From NCBI GenBank assembly GCA_022798855.1, contig JAAWNI010000096.1, positions 1 to 8,186 on the forward strand: a DNA stretch of 8,186 nt, in the 5' to 3' direction. The position numbers were made by a program, and so were the translations under genes. The notes under the pieces are model-generated. The model was not told where the DNA came from. It was given only the letters and a program-made list of their open reading frames with translations, and made no database searches. Source of the stretch: Lawsonibacter sp. GTDB taxonomy: Bacteria > Bacillota > Clostridia > Oscillospirales > Oscillospiraceae. Positions 1 to 5,843 of this stretch are shown one piece after another (within the stretch, counting starts at the first letter, position 1; each line of letters begins with the position of its first letter).

Positions 1-143
1 CACACTTGAAAATCGGTAAAGTTCGGTGGTCCAAATAGCACAGGGCGGCGTTGTCGTCTTTGGCGGGCGTCAAGCCCGCCTGCATCCTCCGCCTTGCCCT
101 GCGCCATTTTTCCTCCCCTCCTTTTTACCTCTTCTCAAGTGTG
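1..143. other. Nested inverted repeats in the upstream leader
   Basis: Three inverted repeats are nested. The outer arms are CACACTTGA (1-9) and TCAAGTGTG (135-143), a perfect 9-bp match that could extend past the left edge. The middle arms are CAGGGCGGC (41-49) and GCCTTGCCCTG (91-101), paired except for a two-base TT bulge. The inner hairpin is GGCGGGC (62-68), loop GTCAA, GCCCGCC (74-80). The inner hairpin is not followed by a T-run, though ATTTTTCC occurs at 106-113, so it is not a textbook terminator. It may be the folded 3' end of an upstream transcript, a structured leader or RNA, or a protein-binding region. No coding sequence is convincing here. Confidence 0.4.
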
Positions 144-154
144 TCGACTATATA
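124..154 (+). promoter_or_regulatory. Weak candidate promoter upstream of the histidine kinase
   Basis: TATATA at 149-154 could be a -10 box, with TTTACC at 124-129 as a poor -35 box (4 of 6 consensus bases). The 19-nt spacing is longer than ideal. A start would fall near 160, giving a leader of about 45 nt before the kinase. That leader would contain a small GC hairpin, CCGCCC (168-173) with GGGCGG (177-182), just upstream of the ribosome binding site. The right arm of the long inverted repeat (135-143) lies between the two boxes. The assignment is tentative. Confidence 0.25.
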
Positions 155-196
155 CCCTATTCACGGTCCGCCCAAGGGGCGGCAGGAGGCGCGGTG

Positions 197-202
197 AGGA
201 GG
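197..202 (+). promoter_or_regulatory. Ribosome binding site that fixes the kinase start
   Basis: A perfect AGGAGG lies 5 nt before the ATG at 208. The same frame stays open upstream to an ATG at 94, but that one has no comparable site. The extra 38 residues it would add are Pro/Arg/Cys-rich and unlike a conserved N-terminus, so 208 is the preferred start. Confidence 0.8.
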
Positions 203-207
203 CGTCA

Positions 208-1647
208 ATGGCAAGGCAAAGCATTCCCCAAAACGAGGTTCAGCAGACGGGGATCGTTGTTGACAAAAAGCTGCTGTATGCCGGAGTAGGCCTGATTTTG
301 CTGGGCCTGCTGATGCCGGCGGTGTTTACGGTGTATACCGTCGGCCTCTATGACACCCTGTCCATCGCCATCCGGGAGGACCAGGAGGTCTATATCCTCC
401 TGGCCGCCCTAAAGCTGGTGGGGCTGAACGCGGTGCGGGCCTATCCCCACTATCTGGGGGTGTTCTTCCTGGTGGAGTCCTTCTCCAGTATGCGTACCCG
501 CCGCCGTCTGGCCATCTCTATCATCGCGGTGTGCTTCACCATTCCCGGGGTCTATCTGGTCATTGACGCGGTGTATGGGATCCACTATGATTTCGGAATG
601 CCCGCAGTGTCCATGATTGTCATGCTGATTATCCTGGCGAAAATCGATTTCAGCTTTGTCAACCTGGCGAAGAAGACCCTGATGGTGGCGGTTTTAATCA
701 CTTCCCTGCAATTTTTAGACATGATGCCCCCTCTGTGGCGTTTTCCCTTCGGCCGGGGGGAGAGCTCCCACGATATCAAGGTGGCCGCCCGCTTCCTTGA
801 CGCGGAGGGCTTCCTCCAGGCTATGTCCGCCATATTTTTCGCCGTGCTGCTCTTTATGGCCATCCTGCTGCTGATGATTATTGTGGATGAGAACAACATC
901 AGGAAGATCAGCGAGCAGAAGGAGCTCAACGAGCACATGCTGATGGAGACGCGGATGCGGATACTGGAGAACCGGACCTATATGGAGCTGCGCCACCTGG
1001 TCCACGACCTGAACTCCCCTCTGACCAGTATGCAGGCCCTGGTGGGCGTGGTAAAGATGTCCTGCGAGATGAAGGGCAGCACCATAGAGGCGGAGCATCT
1101 GGGGAAAATCGAGGACTCCATCGAGCGGATGAGCAGCATGATTTCAGAAATCCTCCACGAGGGGACCCGCACGGTGGTCACCATTCAGGAGCTGCTGAGC
1201 GGCCTGCTGGCCCAGATTTCCGCCGCCGAGTATGTGGACCTGATCCAAGTGGACAACCGGGCGCCCCAGGTAAAGATTGAGGTTAACAAGATCCGCTTTT
1301 CCAGAATGCTGGTGAATCTGATTGAGAACGCGGCCTACGCCGTGGAGCGGCCTGGGGGCAGGATCCAGGTGGAGGTCTGCCCCGTGGAGGGGGAGGACGG
1401 GCCCTGCGTCCAATTTGCCGTCCGGGACAACGGTCAGGGCATCCCGGAGGACTGGCTGGAGGAGGTCTGGACCGAGGGCTTTTCCTCCCACGGCTCCCAC
1501 GGCCTGGGGCTGAAATTTGTCCGGCAGGTGGTGACCCAGTGCGGCGGGAGCGTCCGGCTGGAGAGCCGGGAGAACGAGGGCACGACCGCCGTGATCGTAC
1601 TGCGCCAATACGAGGAAAACAAGGAGGATAATTATGGAGAAGAATAA
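208..1647 (+). CDS. Multi-pass membrane sensor histidine kinase
   Basis: This is a 479-residue integral membrane kinase expected to autophosphorylate on a histidine and pass the phosphate to a response regulator. Hydrophobic segments at about 22-44, 61-92 (one or two helices), 101-121, 131-147, 155-171 and 204-226 indicate roughly six membrane helices with only short loops and no large extracellular ligand domain. A short linker helix (about 228-256) leads to the dimerisation domain, with the phospho-acceptor H266 in HDLNSPLT. The ATP-binding domain shows the N-box LIENAAYA (N374), G1 box DNGQG (407-411), an F-box-like GFSS (424-427) and G2 box GSHGLGL (429-435). All catalytic boxes are intact. 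No response regulator is present downstream; one could lie upstream of the window, although at least 207 nt of non-coding leader separates them. The last 14 nt overlap the next gene, implying coupled translation. The signal is unknown; the architecture suggests sensing in or at the membrane. Confidence 0.9.
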   Translation: MARQSIPQNEVQQTGIVVDKKLLYAGVGLILLGLLMPAVFTVYTVGLYDTLSIAIREDQEVYILLAALKLVGLNAVRAYPHYLGVFFLVESFSSMRTRRRLAISIIAVCFTIPGVYLVIDAVYGIHYDFGMPAVSMIVMLIILAKIDFSFVNLAKKTLMVAVLITSLQFLDMMPPLWRFPFGRGESSHDIKVAARFLDAEGFLQAMSAIFFAVLLFMAILLLMIIVDENNIRKISEQKELNEHMLMETRMRILENRTYMELRHLVHDLNSPLTSMQALVGVVKMSCEMKGSTIEAEHLGKIEDSIERMSSMISEILHEGTRTVVTIQELLSGLLAQISAAEYVDLIQVDNRAPQVKIEVNKIRFSRMLVNLIENAAYAVERPGGRIQVEVCPVEGEDGPCVQFAVRDNGQGIPEDWLEEVWTEGFSSHGSHGLGLKFVRQVVTQCGGSVRLESRENEGTTAVIVLRQYEENKEDNYGEE

Positions 1648-2173
1648 CTACCTGTTGAAGGGGGTCATCCTGAAACAGGAGCTGTCCTTTTGGGATTTAA
1701 AGCTGGAGCCCACGCCGGAGGGGGCGGCGGTATCCGCCCCGTCCTCCATGGAACAGAAGCGGTTCCAGCGACAGGTGTCCATTCTGAAAGGCCGCCTGGC
1801 ACTGCTCCAGGCCGGCCAGGACCCTGAGCGCCCCATCGCCCCCGGGGACCTGCCCAAGGAGGAGGGGCCGGGGGACCTGCTGGCCGTGTGGTATCAACGG
1901 GCGAGGGAAGCGGACAGCCTCCACAGCCGCCTGGTGGCCAGCTATAACGCCTTCGGGGCGCTGCCCGGGGGCTACCCCGCCATTGAACAGAACATGGAGC
2001 GCTGGCTGGGGGCCCCGCTGGGGAAGAAGCTGATGTCCTATGTGGATCTGGTCCGCCAGGAGGACGACGAGCTGGACGGACGGATTTTGGAGCTGCCCGC
2101 CTGGAGCCAGGAGGAGCTGGAGACGGTGGACCGGGGGATACTGGCCGCCGCAGAGGGCGGATTTTCCGTGTAA
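1634..2173 (+). CDS. Soluble protein of unknown function, coupled to the kinase
   Basis: This 179-residue protein matches no family I recognise. It starts inside the last codons of the kinase gene (14-nt overlap, different frame) with its own AAGGAGGA site at 1621-1628, so translation is probably coupled. It has no signal peptide, no membrane segment and no cysteine, and is rich in Glu, Leu, Arg and Pro. A mixed N-terminal part (1-30) is followed by a charged, probably helical stretch (about 39-60), a Pro/Gly-rich linker (62-82), then more helix (about 82-108 and 130-173) with an acidic run RQEDDELDGR (141-150). It lacks the Asp/Lys pattern of a receiver domain and any helix-turn-helix I can see, so it does not obviously replace the missing response regulator. 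It could be a cytoplasmic adaptor for the kinase or the SPFH proteins. The reading frame is well supported; the function is not. Confidence 0.75.
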   Translation: MEKNNYLLKGVILKQELSFWDLKLEPTPEGAAVSAPSSMEQKRFQRQVSILKGRLALLQAGQDPERPIAPGDLPKEEGPGDLLAVWYQRAREADSLHSRLVASYNAFGALPGGYPAIEQNMERWLGAPLGKKLMSYVDLVRQEDDELDGRILELPAWSQEELETVDRGILAAAEGGFSV

Positions 2174-2206
2174 GCGGAGGAGACAGATACGCGAGGGGGC
2201 GCACAA

Positions 2207-3976
2207 ATGGGAAAGCTGTCCAAACAATTGGAGTATTTTATCACCAGCGGGGTGCTGCTGGGCGTGGGCCTGCTGTTTTTCGTGCTGAACCAGGGAATCA
2301 ACACCTACACCGTGCTCCATTTCAGCCTGTTTCAAATCATTCAGAGCGTGCCGCTGCTGATATCGGGGATTTTGGGGTGCTACGGGGACTATACAGCCAG
2401 AAAAAAAGAGGGTTTGACCGAGGAGGGCCTGGCCGGCGCTGAGCCCCCAGCGGAGGCCCGGGACGCGGTGGACAGCGTAAACGCCACCATGAGCCTGCTG
2501 ACCGCCGCCGTGCTGGTGGGGGGCTACTACATGCTCACCATGGCCCCCCAGGGGGCGCCGGCGCCGGCCGCCCCCCTCCATCTGGTGATCTGCGTGGTGG
2601 CCTTTATCGTCTACGCGTGTATCGAGCGGTGGTGGGCTATGCGGATGGCCGACAACCCGGAGGCGGCCAGCGTCTGCAACCTGATGGTGCTGAATAAGGC
2701 GGCGGTCCTGGCCCTGGCCGCCGACATGCTCACCGGCTTCGCCGGCCTGCTCTCCATCAGCCGGTATGTGGACTGGCTGATCCTGGGCCTGTGGGTCTAT
2801 ATGTCGGCAATGATGGTGTTCAGCGTGGCTTGGAAGCTGCTGCGCCACGGCAAGGATATGGAATTCCGGCTGTACCTCCCCGTCTACTACGCCGGGGGGA
2901 GGGAGGAGAACGGCGCTCTGTCCTGGCTGGAGCGGAATACCGGCATCTCCATGCGCTCCCTCTGGAGCCTGCAATACATCAAAACGGCGCTGCCCGCCTG
3001 CGGCCTGGGAGTGGTTCTTCTGCTGTGGCTGTCCACCTGCGTGGTACAGGTGGAGTCCTATCAGCGGGGGGCTCTGTACCGGTTTGGCCGCCTGAGCCAG
3101 TCGGACATTCTGGAGGCGGGATTGCACTTCAAGCTGCCCATGCCTTTCGAGAGCGTGCGGATTTACAACGTGGCCCAGCCCAGGAGCATGATCGTGGGCT
3201 ACGAGGGGGATGTGACCAGCAAGAACAACCTGTGGACCCGCCCCCACGAGGGGGAGGAGCAGGCGCTGCTGCTGGGGGACGGCAAGGAGCTGGTGGCCAT
3301 CAACCTGAAGATCACCTATACCATCAGCGACCTCTACGCCTACCTCACCAACTACGCCTCGCCGGAGAGCGTACTCAACGCCAAGGGGTATGAGATTGTC
3401 ATGGGCGAGACGGTAAACACCAACATCGACACTGTCATCAGCGGGGACAGGAGCGTCCTGTCCCACCGCATCGAGGACCGGCTCAAGGCCTACGCCCAGG
3501 AGGAGGGCCTGGGGCTGGAGGTGCTCAGCGTGACGCTGGCCAGCATCCATCCCCCGGTGGCCATCGCGGACATCTATCAGAACGTGGTCAGCGCCGACAC
3601 CCAGCGCAAGACCGCCATCCTGGCCGCGGAGGGGGAGGCCCTGGCCGCCAGGGAGCGGGCCCAGGCCCAGCGGCAGATCGCCATCAACGACGCGGGCATC
3701 CAGCGGGACGAGCGGGTATCCACAGCCCGGGCGGAGGTCGAGGAGTACAACGCCGGCGTCGAGGCCTTCCGGCTGGACCCCCAGGCCTACCAGCTGAACA
3801 AGTATCTGGAGGGCTTTGAGAAGGCGCTGGCCCAGCGGAAGAAATACCTGCTGGGGGAGGGCGTGGACCCGGGGGCCCTGTACGGCGCCTTCGGTGTTCA
3901 GAGCCAGTGGTTTACCGGGCAGAGCGCGCCGGACAGTCAGGGCGGCCAGGAGGCCGCTCCAGGGGAGGGAAACTGA
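2207..3976 (+). CDS. Polytopic membrane domain fused to an SPFH/Band 7 (HflK-like) domain
   Basis: This protein has 589 residues, against roughly 300-420 for usual HflK/HflC proteins. Hydrophobic segments at about 12-30, 39-58, 92-113, 124-143, 158-183 (weak) and 187-208 form an N-terminal multi-pass region. A further membrane helix at 261-281 directly precedes the SPFH domain, as in HflK/HflC. The SPFH domain (about 280-460) begins with QVESYQRGALYRFGRL and contains the HflK-like pattern LLGDGKELVAINLKITY (355-371) and VTLASIHPP (442-450). A charged Ala/Glu/Arg-rich coiled coil follows (about 465-545), then a Gly/Ser/Pro-rich tail. SPFH proteins oligomerise into membrane rings or cages that organise membrane regions and partner proteins. 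The start follows GAGGGGG (2193-2199), 33 nt after the previous stop. The gene ends one base before the hflC-like gene. The role of the fused membrane region is unknown; it may dock a partner such as the ATPase. The SPFH assignment is firm. Confidence 0.88.
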   Translation: MGKLSKQLEYFITSGVLLGVGLLFFVLNQGINTYTVLHFSLFQIIQSVPLLISGILGCYGDYTARKKEGLTEEGLAGAEPPAEARDAVDSVNATMSLLTAAVLVGGYYMLTMAPQGAPAPAAPLHLVICVVAFIVYACIERWWAMRMADNPEAASVCNLMVLNKAAVLALAADMLTGFAGLLSISRYVDWLILGLWVYMSAMMVFSVAWKLLRHGKDMEFRLYLPVYYAGGREENGALSWLERNTGISMRSLWSLQYIKTALPACGLGVVLLLWLSTCVVQVESYQRGALYRFGRLSQSDILEAGLHFKLPMPFESVRIYNVAQPRSMIVGYEGDVTSKNNLWTRPHEGEEQALLLGDGKELVAINLKITYTISDLYAYLTNYASPESVLNAKGYEIVMGETVNTNIDTVISGDRSVLSHRIEDRLKAYAQEEGLGLEVLSVTLASIHPPVAIADIYQNVVSADTQRKTAILAAEGEALAARERAQAQRQIAINDAGIQRDERVSTARAEVEEYNAGVEAFRLDPQAYQLNKYLEGFEKALAQRKKYLLGEGVDPGALYGAFGVQSQWFTGQSAPDSQGGQEAAPGEGN

Positions 3977-3977
3977 A

Positions 3978-4865
3978 ATGGTCAAAAAAATGAGTATCGT
4001 CAAATGGCTGTTCGCCCTGATCGTGGCGGCGATCATTGGCTTTTTCGGCTTTGTCTTTAAGGTCAACGAGGGGGAGTGCGCCGTCGTCACCCGGTTTGGC
4101 GCGGTTCGGGCCGAGCTGACCCAGGCGGGGATGTACCTCCGCCTGCCCTGGCCCTTCGAGGATGTGAGGATCCAGGACGCCCGAAAGCGGTATCTGGACT
4201 CCGGCTATCTGGAGACGCTGACCCACGACAAAAAGAACGTCATCATGCAGACCTACGCCATCTGGAGTATCCAGGACCCTCTGAAATACTACACCAGCGT
4301 GGGGGACAGCGCCCTGGCGGAAACCTACCTCAGCGACCTGATTACCAACGCGAAAAACGGCATTATGGGCAGCTATGACCTGTCCACCCTGGTCTCCATG
4401 GAGGAGGACAACATCAAGATCGGGGAGATCGAGGAGACGATGCTGGCCGAGATCCAGCCCCACGCCGCCCAGCAGTACGGCATTCAGATCCATGAGCTGC
4501 GCATCAAGCGGGTGGGCCTGCCCGCCACCAATGTACAGAGTGTGTTCGGCCAGATGCAGGCCGACCGGCAGAAGTACATCGACCAGCTTCTGGCCGAGGG
4601 CGAGCGGGACGCCCAGATCATCCGCAGCGAGTCGGACGCCGAGGCGGCCGCCATCGTGGCCCAGGGCCGGGAGAGCGCCGCGGCCATCAACGCCGAGACG
4701 GAGCGGGAGGTGGCCTCCATTTACGCTGGAGCCCACAGCCAGGACCCCCAGCTGTATGAATTTTTGCGCAAGCTGGCCGCCCTGGAGAATTCGGTGGACG
4801 AGAACACCGTTATGATCATCACCACCGATACCCCGCCTTTCGACGTGCTTGAGGAAGGGAACTGA
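3978..4865 (+). CDS. hflC: HflC-like SPFH/Band 7 protein
   Basis: This 295-residue protein has one N-terminal membrane anchor (about 8-28) followed by an SPFH domain starting VNEGECAVVTRFGAV. HflC hallmarks are visible: the DARKRYLDSGYLET segment followed by THDKKNVIMQTYAIWSIQDPLKYY-type spacing (67-105), an Ala/Glu/Arg-rich helix (about 195-250) and a DPQLYEFLRKLAALE block (256-270) before ITTDTPPFDVL near the C-terminus. E. coli HflC is about 334 residues, so this is slightly shorter but complete. In well-studied bacteria HflC pairs with HflK in a cage around the FtsH protease. No ftsH is in this window. The ATG at 3978 is chosen because AGGGGAGGG (3961-3969) sits 8 nt upstream and the membrane anchor follows at once. 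The frame stays open upstream into the preceding gene, but that part would encode an unrelated Arg-rich sequence. The gene is one base from its neighbour and surely co-expressed with it. Confidence 0.88.
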   Translation: MVKKMSIVKWLFALIVAAIIGFFGFVFKVNEGECAVVTRFGAVRAELTQAGMYLRLPWPFEDVRIQDARKRYLDSGYLETLTHDKKNVIMQTYAIWSIQDPLKYYTSVGDSALAETYLSDLITNAKNGIMGSYDLSTLVSMEEDNIKIGEIEETMLAEIQPHAAQQYGIQIHELRIKRVGLPATNVQSVFGQMQADRQKYIDQLLAEGERDAQIIRSESDAEAAAIVAQGRESAAAINAETEREVASIYAGAHSQDPQLYEFLRKLAALENSVDENTVMIITTDTPPFDVLEEGN

Positions 4866-4881
4866 GGGGCGGTGGGGACGG

Positions 4882-5832
4882 ATGAAAGATTCTGAGCGAT
4901 TTATTTCCATTGTCAATACCGCCATCCGCTACTGCAAATGGCTCATCGCCATTCTGGCCGTGGCCATCGCCTGCTCCGGCATCCGGGTGGTAAATAACAG
5001 CGAGGTGGCTGTAGTCCTCCGCTTCGGCCGGCTGGTGGGGGACACCCGGGAGGAGCAGGTCCATCAGCCCGGCCTGCTGCTGGCCTTCCCTTATGTGATT
5101 GACGAGGTGGTCAAGGTGCCGGTGGGGCGCATCCAAGAGGTATCGGTCACCACCCACTCGGCTTCCGCCGACCCCACCTACGCGGATATTGAGTCCACCG
5201 GCTATTTGATTACCGGGGATGAAAACATCCTCCATGTGGACGCCACGGTGAAGTATAAGATCACCGACCCGGTGGAGTATGCCCTCCACAGCCAGGACCC
5301 CGCCGCCGTCATCAACGGAATCGTCAGTGGGGCCATGACCTCCCGGGCCGCGTCCAAGAGCGTGGACGGCCTGCTTACCGACCAGAAGGAGGAGTACGCT
5401 GGACAGGTGGCCGCCCAGTCCCAGGAGATCATGGACGGGATGAGGCTGGGGGTGGAAATCGTCAGCCTGGAGTTCAAAAGCATCACGCCACCCAGCTCTC
5501 TGAAATACCATTTTGACCAGGTCAACGCCGCCTATGTGGAGAAGGAGACGCTGATCCAGCAGGCCAACCAGTACCGGGAGAAAGTCGTACCGGAAGCCAA
5601 GGCGGCGGCGGACAAGCTGGTGTCGGAGGCCCAGGTGGCCCAGCATGACCGCCTGAACCGGGCCAATGACCATGCGGCGGAGTTCTACGGCCTGTTTCAG
5701 GAGTACCAGCAGAACCGGGATGTGGTCTATCAGCGGGTGTTCCGGGAGAAGGTATCCCGCATCTTTAATCAGATGGGCGGCAAGATCGTGGTTCCGGAGG
5801 GACAGAGCACGCCCCGGATATTCCTGCCCTGA
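4882..5832 (+). CDS. hflK: HflK-like SPFH/Band 7 protein
   Basis: This 316-residue protein has a single membrane anchor (about 19-36) followed by an SPFH domain beginning VNNSEVAVVLRFGRL. HflK-type signatures are clear: YLITGDENILHVDATVKYKI followed by DPVEYAL (108-135), LEFKSITPP (196-204), FDQVNAAYVEKETLI (211-225) and YREKVVPEAKAAAD (231-244). These parallel the conserved DPV(D/E)Y, QPP, DVN-A-EDKE and YRNEVVPKA positions of HflK. It lacks the Gly-rich cytoplasmic N-terminal extension of E. coli HflK, which fits its shorter length (316 against about 419). The ATG at 4882 follows GGTGGGG (4871-4877) and lies 16 nt after the hflC stop. An in-frame TTG at 4849 would overlap hflC, has no good ribosome site and is less likely. 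The order hflC then hflK is the reverse of the usual hflK-hflC. It likely co-assembles with the two preceding SPFH proteins. Confidence 0.88.
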   Translation: MKDSERFISIVNTAIRYCKWLIAILAVAIACSGIRVVNNSEVAVVLRFGRLVGDTREEQVHQPGLLLAFPYVIDEVVKVPVGRIQEVSVTTHSASADPTYADIESTGYLITGDENILHVDATVKYKITDPVEYALHSQDPAAVINGIVSGAMTSRAASKSVDGLLTDQKEEYAGQVAAQSQEIMDGMRLGVEIVSLEFKSITPPSSLKYHFDQVNAAYVEKETLIQQANQYREKVVPEAKAAADKLVSEAQVAQHDRLNRANDHAAEFYGLFQEYQQNRDVVYQRVFREKVSRIFNQMGGKIVVPEGQSTPRIFLP

Positions 5833-5837
5833 GGAGG
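5832..5837 (+). promoter_or_regulatory. Strong ribosome binding site of the P-type ATPase gene
   Basis: A perfect AGGAGG begins on the last base of the hflK-like stop codon and lies 6 nt before the ATG at 5844. It fixes the ATPase start and shows that the protein has no N-terminal extension that would hold a metal-binding domain. Confidence 0.75.
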
Positions 5838-5843
5838 TACGAT

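Noticed and set aside
62..80. Hairpin GGCGGGC/GCCCGCC as an intrinsic terminator
   Set aside because: No T-run follows the stem directly; the nearest T-run is about 25 nt further on.
1697..4090. A 797-codon open frame on the minus strand
   Set aside because: It lies antisense to the unknown protein and the first SPFH gene. Its Gly/Pro/His/Gln-rich low-complexity translation is typical of reverse reading of GC-rich codons, while the + strand has clear domains and ribosome sites.
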